27,203 nt of DNA from positions 1-27,203 of the forward strand of contig CAZPEM010000029.1 of assembly GCA_964585575.1 (NCBI GenBank). Reading direction: 5' to 3'. Position 1 is the stretch's first letter. The number at the start of each line of letters is the position of its first letter. Shown piece after piece: positions 5,729 through 14,301 of this stretch. The notes under the pieces are model-generated. The model made no database searches, was not told the origin of the DNA, and worked only from the letters and a program-made list of their open reading frames with translations. The position numbers were made by a program, and so were the translations under genes. This stretch comes from UBA4655 sp964585575. Lineage in GTDB: Bacteria; Planctomycetota; Planctomycetia; Pirellulales; UBA1268.

Positions 5729-7185
5729 ATGCACACCACATCCAGCCCCATCACGCCCACCCCCATCACCTTCATCCATACGGGCGACTGGCAGCTCGGG
5801 AAGCCGTTTTCCAGGGTGGCCGACGAGGAGAGCCGGGCCCGGTTGCGGCAGGAGCGGCTCGACGCCGTCCGCCGGATCGGCGACCTCGCCCGCGAGCGGC
5901 GGGCGAGCTTCGTCGTGGTGGCGGGCGACCTCTTTGATTCCAACCGGCCAACAAACCGCACGGTCTCCGAGGCCTGCGACGCGATCGCTTCGATCGGCGT
6001 TCCCGTGCACGTCATCCCCGGCAACCACGACCACGCGGGCCCCGGCAGCATCTGGGAGCAAGACTTCTTCCTCGCCGAGAGCCGCGAGCGGGCGCCAAAC
6101 CTGAAGGTGCACCTCGCCGCACAACCAATCGAGGAGTCGGGCTGCATTCTCCTCCCCTGCCCGCTCCACCGCCGTCAGGCCGCGAGCGACCCCTGCGGCT
6201 GGATCCGTGACTTCGATTTTGCATCGCTCGACGGGCGGCCGCGGATCCTGATCGCCCACGGCAGCACCGTCGACTTCAAGGGGGAGCAGGACGAGGAAGA
6301 CCTCGCCGTGCAGCCCAACTTCATCCAGCTCGAGCATTTGCCGACGAGCGAGCTCGATTACGTGGCGCTTGGCGACTGGCATGGATTCGCGAAGGCTGGC
6401 AACAAGGCCTGGTATGCCGGCAGCCACGAGACCGACCGCTTTCCGAAGGCGGGGCAGACGACCGGCCATGTGGCCGTGGTGCGGGTGAGTCGGGGAGCGG
6501 CGCCAGAGGTCGAGCCGGCTCGCACCGGCCGCACCCGCTGGCTCGTGCATGAGGAGACGTTTTCCGGCGACGCGGGGCCGGCGACGCTCCACGATCTTCT
6601 CAATCAGCTGACGCAGGAGCCAGGCAGGCAGTGGGTGCTCTTGAAGCTCTCGCTCGCGGGGAGCCTCGGCCTTGCCGCCCACGCCGAGCTCGACGCCCGG
6701 CTCCGCAGCTGGCAGGCAGCGCTCCTCGACCTGCGGCTCGACCGCAACGTGGCGATCGAGCCATCGGAAGCGGAGATCGAAGCGCTCGTGGCCCGCCCCG
6801 ACGATCCTCTGATCGGTCATGTGGCACGCGAGCTCGTCGCGCGGCGCGCAGCGTCCGGCGACACATCAGGCGGCGACACATCAGGCGGCGACACATCAGG
6901 CGGCGACACATCAGGCGGCGACACANNNNNNNNNNNNNNNNNNNNNNNNNNNNNNNNNNNNNNNNNNNNNNNNNNNNNNNNNNNNNNNNNNNNNNNNNNN
7001 NNNNNNNNNNNNNNNNNNNNNNNNNCGGCGACACATCAGGCGGCGACACATCAGGCGGCGACACATCAGGCGGCGACACATCAGGCGGGAATGACGGGCC
7101 GATCGCCGCGACGGCGCTTGCGATGCTCTACCAGCTGGCCAGCATTCACATCGCAAGCAGCGGGGCCGCAGGGGGCGACGCATGA
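5729..7185 (+). CDS. SbcD/YhaO-like DNA repair metallo-nuclease, repeat-bearing
   Basis: This is a metallophosphatase-type nuclease subunit. Motifs in order are HTGDWQLGKPF (residues 17-27; the usual DxH is DxQ here), VVVAGDLFD (62-70), IPGNHDH (96-102), LIAHGSTVD and ALGDWHG. The SbcD/Mre11 fold cuts DNA with two metal ions and works with an SMC-like ATPase, the next gene, whose ATG overlaps this stop (ATGA at 7182-7185). After about residue 375 the protein holds an SGGDT pentapeptide repeat interrupted by the N gap, then a C-terminal segment (GPIAATALAMLYQLASI). The frame differs across the 100-N placeholder, but repeat phase and frame agree if the real gap is 5+15n bases, so I treat it as one intact gene. 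The ATG at 5729 is chosen over a TTG at 5672. Confidence 0.85.
6856..7085 (+). repeat. 15-bp tandem repeat encoding SGGDT, with assembly gap
   Basis: The unit CGGCGACACATCAGG repeats 4.7 times before the gap (6856-6925) and exactly 4 times after it (7026-7085), all copies identical. In the coding frame each unit adds S-G-G-D-T. The array uses ACA and TCA codons, which are scarce in the surrounding GC-rich gene, so it looks like a recent slippage expansion. True copy number is unknown. Confidence 0.95.
6926..7025. other. Assembly gap (100 N) inside the tandem repeat
   Basis: A run of exactly 100 N interrupts the 15-bp array. To keep both repeat phase and reading frame the real length must be 5 plus a multiple of 15, so 100 is a placeholder. 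Confidence 0.95.
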
Positions 7186-9884
7186 GGCTCAAGGCCGCCA
7201 CACTCCGCAACTACCGCATGCACGAGGAGCTCCGCGTCGAGTTCGACCCGGCGAGGACGGTCGTCGGCGGCCCGAACGAATCGGGCAAGAGCACGCTCGT
7301 GGAGGCGATCCACCGGGCGCTCTTCTTCCGTCACCGCTCGGCCGTTGATCTCGAAAGCATCCGGCCGCGGCAGCAGTCAGCCGCGCCGGAGGTGGTCGTC
7401 GAGTTTGAGCGGCGGGGCCACGAGTACGAGCTGCACAAGGTCTTCAAGGGAGCCCAGGGCTCCGTCGCCAAGCTCACCGACCGCACGACCGGCGACCAGT
7501 TCACCGGCGACGAGGCCGATGACCGGCTCCGTGATCTGCTGGGCGTGGACGAAGTGCACCCCACGAAGTTCAAGGGACAGTGGTCGCACCTCTGGGTCTG
7601 GCAGGGGATGGCCACGGCCGACCCGACGTCGGCCGACGTGGCGAGCGACTCCGCAAAGAGGCTGCGGCTGAAGCTCGCCGGAGGCCCGGGGAGGGGGCTC
7701 GGCGAATCGGAGCACGATTCCGCAACCTACGCGCGGGTGGTCGCCGCCCATGGCGAAACCTATGGCGCGAAGGGAGTCGTGCTCAAAAGCTCCGACCTCG
7801 CCGCCGCACGGGCCGATGTCGATGCCGCCCGGCAGGCCGCGGCCGACGCGGCCGCCACGCTCCGCGACCTCGAGCAGGCCGCCGACGCGATCCTGCGGGA
7901 GGAGGCGACGCTCGCCGGCTGCAGCGAGCTTCTCGACGAGGCCGCGCGGGCGATCGCAAGGACCAACGCCGTGCTTGCCCAGATTGAGGGCGTCGAACGC
8001 CAGCTCGAACACGAGCAGCGCGAACGGAAGGCGGCCGAAGACGCCTACACGACGCTCGCCCAAGGGGATGCGGAGATCCGCTCGCTCGACGACGCCATCG
8101 CCACGCTCCGCACGTCGCTCGCCCCGCAGGAAACCGACCTCGCCACGCTCGCCGGCCACGAGAAGCGTTCGCAGGAGGCCGAGACGCAGGCAGCCGCCAC
8201 GCTCGCCCACGCCGCCACCGAAGAGCGGGCGGCGATGACCGAGCAGGATCTCTTCGAGACAATCAGCCGGGCGTTTGCCCTCGTGGCGAGGCGGGCGCAG
8301 CTTACGAAGACGCTCGGCCAGATCGCCGCCCGCGAAGCGGAGATCGCGCGGCTCGACGGCCAGCTCCGCGAGCTGCCCACGATCGACGAGAAGCAGGCCG
8401 ACGAGCTTGCCGATCTCGAACGGCGATTGGGCGTCGCGCGGGCCACGCTCGACGCGATCGCCACCCGCATCGAGGTGCGGTCTGCGGCGGAGACGATCTC
8501 GCTCGGCGAGGAGCGGCTCGAGGCCGGGGCGGAAAAAACGCTCACCGAAGCCGCCGAGCTCTCGATCGGCCGGGGCACGACGATCCGCGTGACCCCCGGC
8601 GGCGGGAAGACGCTCGCCGACGTGCGGCGCACCGTCGCCGAGATCGAACAGCAGCTTGCCTCGAAGCTCGCGGCCCTCGGCGTCGGCTCGGCCACCGCGG
8701 CGCGGGAAGCCTTCGAACACCGCACGACGGCCGACTCACTCCGCAAGCAGCTCATGGCCACCGTCGAAGAGCTCGGCGGCGAGGAGCTGAAGGCGGAGCT
8801 TGTGCAGACGCTCTCGGGGATCGAGGCCGCCGATGCGGAGATCGCCCGGAAGCTGCCGATCGGCCACACGCGGCCCGCCGATGCGGCGGAGATCATGACG
8901 GCAAGATCGCTCGCGGCGCGGCGGCATGCCGACGCCACGAAGGCCTTCCAGGACGCACAAGATGGCTTCGATGCCGCCCGACGGGCCGCCGCCGACGCGA
9001 CGAAGCGGCGGCAGGAAGCCGAGGCGGCTCTGACGACGCAACGCGACGAACTCCAGCGGCTCGGCGTCCGCAGGCTCGCGCTCGAAAGCCATCACGGCGT
9101 CGATCGCGAAGTTCGGCTGTGCGAGCGGGCCGCCGCAAAGAAGAAGGCCGAAGAGACCGTCGCGGGGCTCGAGCAGTCGCTCGCCTCGCTCAACCCCGCG
9201 CAGGCCCGGGCCGACCGGGAGCGGCTCGCCCGCACGATCGATCTCACCGAGAAGAAGACGGCGGAGGCGAGGGAACGGCAGGCCACCGCCCGCGGCCGCT
9301 TACAGCAGGCGGGCACGAGCGATCTCCACGCGGCGAAGGCCTCGGCCGACGCCCGGCTCGAGCTGGCCGAGCGGCGGCTTGCCGAGATCGATCGCCGCGC
9401 CCGCGCGATCGATCTCTTGCGAAAGCTCTTCGACGACCGCCGGCAGGCCGTTGCGGAGCAGCTTGCGGCGCCGCTGCGGGAGAAGGTGGCCGAGTATCTC
9501 GACGCCCTCTGCGGCGGTGGCAGCCGCGTGGAGGTGAGCCTCACCAACGACGGCCTCGCCGGCTTGAAGGTGAGCCGGCCGACCGCCGGCGGCGGGGCGT
9601 TCGACTTCGGGTCGCTCAGTGGCGGCACGAAGGAACAGGTGGCCGCCGCCTGCCGCCTGGCGATGGCGGAGCTCCTGGCCGACGGCGACGCCTGCCTCCC
9701 GATCGTCTTCGACGACGCCTTCACCAACTCCGATCCCGAGCGGATCCACGCCGTGCAGCGGGTGCTCGACCTCGGCGCCCGCCGCGGCCTCCAGATCATC
9801 GTGCTCTCCTGCAACCCGCAGGACTACGGGCTGCTCGGCGCGAAGGCGATCGACCTCACACCGCCGGCACGATCCGCCGGGTGA
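7182..9884 (+). CDS. SMC/SbcC-like (YhaN-type) AAA ATPase
   Basis: This 900-residue ATPase has a split nucleotide-binding domain. At the N-terminus are RLKAATLRNYR and Walker A GGPNESGKST (29-38). At the C-terminus are the ABC signature LSGGTKEQ (from 812) and Walker B LPIVFDDAF (about 839-847), followed by IIVLSCNPQDY. The roughly 600 residues between are Ala/Glu/Arg-rich coiled coil. I see no CxxC zinc hook, which fits the YhaN/RecF-like branch rather than true SbcC/Rad50. The start overlaps the nuclease stop (ATGA). The two proteins should form a DNA-end processing complex in the cytoplasm in which ATP binding gates the nuclease. Confidence 0.88.
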   Translation: MRLKAATLRNYRMHEELRVEFDPARTVVGGPNESGKSTLVEAIHRALFFRHRSAVDLESIRPRQQSAAPEVVVEFERRGHEYELHKVFKGAQGSVAKLTDRTTGDQFTGDEADDRLRDLLGVDEVHPTKFKGQWSHLWVWQGMATADPTSADVASDSAKRLRLKLAGGPGRGLGESEHDSATYARVVAAHGETYGAKGVVLKSSDLAAARADVDAARQAAADAAATLRDLEQAADAILREEATLAGCSELLDEAARAIARTNAVLAQIEGVERQLEHEQRERKAAEDAYTTLAQGDAEIRSLDDAIATLRTSLAPQETDLATLAGHEKRSQEAETQAAATLAHAATEERAAMTEQDLFETISRAFALVARRAQLTKTLGQIAAREAEIARLDGQLRELPTIDEKQADELADLERRLGVARATLDAIATRIEVRSAAETISLGEERLEAGAEKTLTEAAELSIGRGTTIRVTPGGGKTLADVRRTVAEIEQQLASKLAALGVGSATAAREAFEHRTTADSLRKQLMATVEELGGEELKAELVQTLSGIEAADAEIARKLPIGHTRPADAAEIMTARSLAARRHADATKAFQDAQDGFDAARRAAADATKRRQEAEAALTTQRDELQRLGVRRLALESHHGVDREVRLCERAAAKKKAEETVAGLEQSLASLNPAQARADRERLARTIDLTEKKTAEARERQATARGRLQQAGTSDLHAAKASADARLELAERRLAEIDRRARAIDLLRKLFDDRRQAVAEQLAAPLREKVAEYLDALCGGGSRVEVSLTNDGLAGLKVSRPTAGGGAFDFGSLSGGTKEQVAAACRLAMAELLADGDACLPIVFDDAFTNSDPERIHAVQRVLDLGARRGLQIIVLSCNPQDYGLLGAKAIDLTPPARSAG

Positions 9885-9918
9885 ATCCCCCAGCGATGGA
9901 ATCGCAGTCATTTTTCGT

Positions 9919-9956
9919 TTACTCAGTCATTGAGTAATTACTCAGTCGTTGAGTAA
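9919..9956. repeat. Two abutting 19-bp palindromes
   Basis: TTACTCA-GTCAT-TGAGTAA (9919-9937) is followed without a gap by TTACTCA-GTCGT-TGAGTAA (9938-9956). The copies differ at one of 19 bases, and each is a perfect 7-bp inverted repeat around a 5-base centre. They end 5 bases before the ATG of the decayed ATPase at 9962. The AT-rich motif stands out from the GC-rich surroundings. An operator for a dimeric regulator bound as two dimers is the simplest reading (inference). Confidence 0.8.
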
Positions 9957-9961
9957 ATGGC

Positions 9962-10483
9962 ATGGGCTTCAGTCGCCACACCGTCGCCGAGGTCGTTCGA
10001 GCCCTCCGCTCGTCGCGGCGGGTGATCCATGTCGTCGTGGGGCCGCGGCAGGTGGGCAAGACCACCGCCGCGGACGAGGTTGCCGCGCTCCTCGGATGGC
10101 CGGCTGGAGCGGAGTCGTGAAGCGGCTCTGGGACGCGGAGGTGCAACGTGGATTCGCCGTGAGTCGGAATGGCGGAGATATGTCGCCGACTCCCTCGTCG
10201 AAACGGCCATCAGCCGGGACGTCCTGCAACTCCAGACCGTCACGAAGCCGGCGCTCTTGCGGCACCTCTTCGGCCTGAGCGCAGCGTTCCCGGCACAGAT
10301 CCTTTCGTACAACAAGATGCTCGGTCAGCTTCACGACGCCGGCAACACGACCACACTCGCTCCGGACTCGATGCTTTCAAGCGGGCGTATCCGCGGGCTC
10401 GGACCCTGCTGGTCGGTGGCGGCGGCCTCGATCTCGAGGAAGTCTTCTCGAGCCAGCCCGCGCAGTGGCTGGAAGACGCTTAG
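9962..10483 (+). pseudogene. Decayed AAA_14/DUF4143 ATPase gene
   Basis: Four pieces of one ATP-binding protein of the AAA_14 + DUF4143 type survive in order but in three frames. They are: MGFSRHTVAEVV... with Walker A VVGPRQVGKTT (9962-10120, then stop); AGWSGVVKRLWDAEVQRG (10099-10152); the DUF4143 piece WRRYVADSLVETAISRDVL ... NKMLGQLHDAGNTTTLA (about 10166-10360); and the C-terminal piece FKRAYPRARTLLVGGGG ending QPAQWLEDA (about 10375-10483). An intact member is about 380-400 residues, so more than half is lost through several internal deletions, including Walker B. The gene is dead. Its twin-palindrome upstream region is preserved better than the coding part. Confidence 0.85.
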
Positions 10484-10510
10484 CCAGGAATTTCGAACAC
10501 CCCGCCGGCC

Positions 10511-11158
10511 CTACACGCGGCGTATCGTAGCGAACTGGGCCTTCGCGCCCCCTTCGCTGAAGATCGCATGCGGGATGCCCGGCACGACCTCGAACCTCGC
10601 CGGCTCGACCGATTCGACGACCCAGCCGTCAGCGAAGGCGTCGCGAAGCTCCCGCTCCGTCACCCGCCTCGGCCCGTGCTCCCCAGGCTCCCGATCCGAA
10701 AAGCAGAGGATGAAGACACGAGCCCCCGGCTCGAGCAGTTTCGCAAGCGCCGAAACGTAGGCCGCCCGCCGCACGTCGTCGAAGACGTGGAAGAGCCCGC
10801 AGTCGGTGACGGCGTCGAACCGCTCCGGGATCTCGCCGACGGCGAGGGCATCCATAACGAGGAAGTTCGCCTCGACGCCCGCGGCCTTCGCCTTCCGGCG
10901 GGCGATCTCGATCGGACCATCGAGAAAGTCGATCCCCGTCACCTCGCAGCCACTGCCCGCCAGGTGGATCGCGAGGTCGCCCGTGCCGCAGCCGATATCG
11001 AGCACGCGGGCCGGCCTCCCCTGCCCCGCCGCGACGATCCGCTCCGTCGCCTCGACGAACGGCCGCTGCGGACGGCCGATGTCCCATGGCGCCTTCGGCG
11101 CCTCGTAGTAGCCGGTGAACCGGGCGCGGTCGGAAGCGGATTCTGCGGACTGCGTCAT
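10511..11158 (-). CDS. Class I SAM-dependent methyltransferase
   Basis: This 215-residue protein has motif I RVLDIGCGTGDLA (51-63), the acidic end of strand 2 in VTGIDFLDGPIEIARRKA, the motif III-like MDALAVGEIP and the FDAVTDCGLFHVFDD segment. Together these are the SAM-binding fold of small-molecule methyltransferases. The N-terminal GYYEAPKAPWDIGRPQ is typical of thiopurine/tellurite-type members, but the substrate cannot be told from sequence. The ATG at 11158 is preferred; an in-frame ATG at 11194 would run into the divergent promoter region. It is transcribed away from the FGE gene with 54 bases between them. Confidence 0.85.
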   Translation of the reverse strand: MTQSAESASDRARFTGYYEAPKAPWDIGRPQRPFVEATERIVAAGQGRPARVLDIGCGTGDLAIHLAGSGCEVTGIDFLDGPIEIARRKAKAAGVEANFLVMDALAVGEIPERFDAVTDCGLFHVFDDVRRAAYVSALAKLLEPGARVFILCFSDREPGEHGPRRVTERELRDAFADGWVVESVEPARFEVVPGIPHAIFSEGGAKAQFATIRRV

Positions 11159-11212
11159 GACGTGATGGCGAATGCGGGAGGAATCGAGCGGCATGTATCA
11201 TACGGAATCACG

Positions 11213-12229
11213 ATGCCGTCGTACCTCTCCATCCGAGTGTTGGCCGCCATGGCCTGCCTGCTCTTCCTGCTTGGCACGAGGCTGCCTGGCGCGGAGAGCG
11301 ATCCACCGCAGGCCGTCGAAGCCTCTCCCGCAGGCATGGCGTGGATCCCGGGCGGCTGGTTCACGATGGGCGACGAAATGTTTCAGGACGCCCGGCCGCG
11401 GCGGCGGGTGAAGGTGAACGGCTTCTGGATCGACACGAAGGAGGTCACCAACAAGGAGTTCGCGGCGTTCGTCGCGGCCACCGGCTACGTCACCGTGGCC
11501 GAGCGGCCGATCGACCCCGCGAAGTTTCCGGGCGTCGAGAAGTCGAAGCTCGAGCCCGGCTCGGTCGTCTTCACGCCGCCGGAGGAGGCCGTGCCGCTCG
11601 ACGACCACCTCCGCTGGTGGCGATGGGTGAAGGGCGCCTGCTGGAAGCACCCCGAGGGGCCGAAGTCGTCGATCCAGGATCGCGAGAACCACCCCGTCGT
11701 GCACGTGGCCTTCGAGGACGCGACGGCCTACGCGGCGTGGGCCGGCAAGCGGCTGCCGACGGAAGCGGAGTGGGAGCGGGCGGCCCGCGGCGGCGTCGAC
11801 GGCAAGCCCTTCACTTGGGGCGACGCGGCGCCCGGCGAGCCCGCCTGGCAGACGAATATCTGGCAGGGAAAGTTTCCGCAGGAGAACACGCGGGCCGACG
11901 GCCACGCCGCCACCGCGCCGGTCGGCTCGTTTCCCGCGAACCCCTACGGGCTCTTCGACATGGCCGGGAACGTCTGGGAGTGGTGCGCCGACTGGTACCG
12001 CCCCGACGCGTTCGAGACCGACGGCGTCGAGAACCCGAAGGGACCGGCCTCGAGCCACGACCCGCAGGAGCCGGGCATCGCCAAGCGGGTGCAGAAGGGG
12101 GGCAGCTACCTCTGCAGCGACGTCTACTGCCGCCGCTACCGTCCCGGGGGCCGCGGCAAGGGGGATGTCGACAGCGGCACGAACCACATCGGGTTTCGCT
12201 GCGTGAAGGACGCCCCGGAGCCCCGCTAA
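11213..12229 (+). CDS. Formylglycine-generating enzyme (sulfatase-activating)
   Basis: This 338-residue protein starts with a signal or anchor segment (VLAAMACLLFLLG). The SUMF1/FGE-sulfatase domain follows: GMAWIPGGWFTMG (41-53), FWIDTKEVTNKEFAAFV (71-87), HPVVHVAFEDATAYAAWAGKRLPTE (split 160-184), FDMAGNVWEWC (248-258) and the active-site stretch GGSYLCSDVYCRRYR (296-310). Both catalytic cysteines, C301 and C306, are present, unlike in many degenerate SUMF1-domain proteins. This supports true copper-dependent, oxygen-using conversion of sulfatase cysteine to formylglycine. The exported location fits co-export with sulfatases such as the one at 22837. A TATCAT box at 11196-11201 may be its -10. 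Confidence 0.88.
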   Translation: MPSYLSIRVLAAMACLLFLLGTRLPGAESDPPQAVEASPAGMAWIPGGWFTMGDEMFQDARPRRRVKVNGFWIDTKEVTNKEFAAFVAATGYVTVAERPIDPAKFPGVEKSKLEPGSVVFTPPEEAVPLDDHLRWWRWVKGACWKHPEGPKSSIQDRENHPVVHVAFEDATAYAAWAGKRLPTEAEWERAARGGVDGKPFTWGDAAPGEPAWQTNIWQGKFPQENTRADGHAATAPVGSFPANPYGLFDMAGNVWEWCADWYRPDAFETDGVENPKGPASSHDPQEPGIAKRVQKGGSYLCSDVYCRRYRPGGRGKGDVDSGTNHIGFRCVKDAPEPR

Positions 12230-12326
12230 AACCGGCGCGGCCCGCCGGCGGCCGAAAGGGTATCCTCTCGAGGCGACCGGCGGCCCGAAAACCGCCATCC
12301 ACGAACGGACTCCATTGCACGGCCGC

Positions 12327-14141
12327 ATGATCGAATCGCTGCTCACTCTACCGCTCCTCGCGATCGAGACCGCCCCCGAGTGGCAGGCGGCCCTCACGGC
12401 CGTCGTGGTCGTCGTCACGCTCGTCTTGCTGCTCTTCGTGCAGCGGTCGCCCGACATGGCGATGATCGCAGGCGTCGTCGTGCTCCTCGCCGCCGGCGTG
12501 CTCACGCCCGACGAGGCCTTCAAGGGGATGAGCAACGAGGGAATGCTGACGGTGGCGGCGCTCTTCGTCGTGGCCGCCGCGGTCGAGCGGACGGGGGCGC
12601 TCGCGGCGATCGTCGACCGCTTCCTCGGCCGGCCGGAGTCGCTCGCCTCCGCGCAGGTCCGCACGATGGTGGCCCCCTCCATCCTCTCGGCCTTCATGAA
12701 CAACACGCCGATCGTCGCCCTCATGGTGCCGGCGATCCGCAGTTGGGCGAAGAAGAACCGGCTCGCCATCTCGAAGCTCCTCATGCCGATGAACTGCGCG
12801 GTCGTGCTCGGCGGCCTCTGCACCCTGATCGGCACGAGCACGAACGTCGTCGTGAGCGGCCTCTACGCCACGAAGACCGGCCGGCCGCTCGGGATGTTCG
12901 ACATCACCTGGATCGGCCTGCCGCTGCTCCTCGCGGGATTCGTCTACCTCATTCCCGCAAGCCGCGTGCTCCTGAAGAACCGTCGGCCCGCGATGAGCCA
13001 GAGCGACGATCCGAGGCAATATTCCGTGGAGATGGTGGTCGATCCGGGCAGCCCGCTCATCGGCCGCACCATCGAGGAGGCGGGGCTCCGCGGGCTCGAG
13101 GGGCTGTTTTTGATGGAGATCGACCGCGGCGGGCACGTGATGGCCGCGGTCGCCCCGACCGAGCGGCTCGAACAGGGCGACAGGCTCGTGTTCGTCGGCG
13201 TGGTCGATTCGGTCGTGGAGCTCCAGAAGATCCGCGGCCTGCGGCCGGCCACCGACCAGGTCTTCAAGCTCGACGACCCGCGGAGCGAGCGGGTGCTCGT
13301 GGAGGCGGCCGTCTCCAACACCTGCCCGCTCGTCGGTCGCACGATCCGCGAGGGCCGCTTCCGCTCGGCCTACGACGCCGTCGTGATCGCCGTCGCGAGG
13401 AACGGCGAGCGGCTCAACATGAAGATCGGCGACGTGGCGCTCGAGCCGGGCGACACGCTCCTGCTCGAGGCGAGCCCGCAGTTCATCGAGCGGCAGCGGT
13501 CGAGCCGCGATTTCTACCTCGTGAGCGAGGTGACGGGCTCGACGCCGCCGCGGCATGACCAGGCCTGGATCGCCTGCACGATCCTCGTGGCGATGGTGCT
13601 CGCGGCGGCGATGGAGCTCGTGCCGATGATCGCGGCCGCCACGTTCGCCGCGGCCGCCGTCGTGGCCACGCGGTGCATCAACTCCACGGAGGCCAGGCGG
13701 TCGATCGAGTGGGAGTCGCTCCTGCTCATCGCCGCGAGCTTCGGCCTCGCCCGGGCGATGGAGAAGACGGGCCTCGCCGAGCAGGTGGCCCATGGCACGA
13801 TCTCGCTGGCGGGCGACAGCCCCCATGCGGCGCTCGCCGCGATCTACTTCGTGGCGATGCTCTTCACGGAGCTCATGAGCAACAACGCCGCGGCCGTGCT
13901 CGTCTTCCCGATCGCCTGGCAGACCGCCGCGGACCTCGGCGTGAACCCGATGCCCTTCGTGATGGCGATCACGATCGCCGCCAGCTGCGGCTTCGCGACG
14001 CCGATGGGCTACCAGACGAACCTCATGATCTACGGCGCCGGCGGCTACAAATTCAGCGACTACCTGCGGTTTGGCGGCCCGCTCAACCTGATCGTGATGG
14101 CGATCACGATCTTCCTCGCGCCGCTCATCTGGCCGTTTTGA
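12327..14141 (+). CDS. SLC13/DASS-type transporter with two RCK_C domains
   Basis: This is a 604-residue inner-membrane protein with two membrane halves flanking a soluble insert. The N-half holds FMNNTPIVALMVP (123-135) and LIGTSTNVVVSGL (167-179), a Ser-Asn-Thr-like anion/Na+ motif. Two TrkA-C/RCK_C domains follow at about 232-310 and 325-405, each with a G-x-P/C-L-x-GRTI-x-E opening. The C-half has the matching pair, MSNNAAAVLVFP and TPMGYQTNLMIYGAGGY. This layout is that of bacterial SLC13-family proteins annotated as sulfate, citrate or arsenite-type anion permeases. Sulfate is attractive given the sulfatase system nearby, but that is inference. The ATG at 12327 is preferred over a TTG at 12315. 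Confidence 0.85.
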   Translation: MIESLLTLPLLAIETAPEWQAALTAVVVVVTLVLLLFVQRSPDMAMIAGVVVLLAAGVLTPDEAFKGMSNEGMLTVAALFVVAAAVERTGALAAIVDRFLGRPESLASAQVRTMVAPSILSAFMNNTPIVALMVPAIRSWAKKNRLAISKLLMPMNCAVVLGGLCTLIGTSTNVVVSGLYATKTGRPLGMFDITWIGLPLLLAGFVYLIPASRVLLKNRRPAMSQSDDPRQYSVEMVVDPGSPLIGRTIEEAGLRGLEGLFLMEIDRGGHVMAAVAPTERLEQGDRLVFVGVVDSVVELQKIRGLRPATDQVFKLDDPRSERVLVEAAVSNTCPLVGRTIREGRFRSAYDAVVIAVARNGERLNMKIGDVALEPGDTLLLEASPQFIERQRSSRDFYLVSEVTGSTPPRHDQAWIACTILVAMVLAAAMELVPMIAAATFAAAAVVATRCINSTEARRSIEWESLLLIAASFGLARAMEKTGLAEQVAHGTISLAGDSPHAALAAIYFVAMLFTELMSNNAAAVLVFPIAWQTAADLGVNPMPFVMAITIAASCGFATPMGYQTNLMIYGAGGYKFSDYLRFGGPLNLIVMAITIFLAPLIWPF

Positions 14142-14301
14142 GCGGCAAAACACGGCCCATACGCCCCAGGCTGGCGATCCCGCGGGCCCGCCGCGCGGCT
14201 CGGAAGGGCTGGGTTGCTTTCCAAAGGCCGCCGGCGATCGTAGGCTTTTGGGTGACGTTGCCCCGGATTTCCGGGATTGATTCCGACCCCGGCGCGACCG
14301 G

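Noticed and set aside
5605..5937. A 110-codon frame running through the terminator into the nuclease gene
   Set aside because: It reads through a perfect intrinsic terminator and becomes Arg/Gly-rich nonsense where it overlaps the nuclease frame.
6856..7085. CRISPR-like array
   Set aside because: Units are contiguous 15-bp tandem repeats without spacers and keep the coding frame of the nuclease gene.
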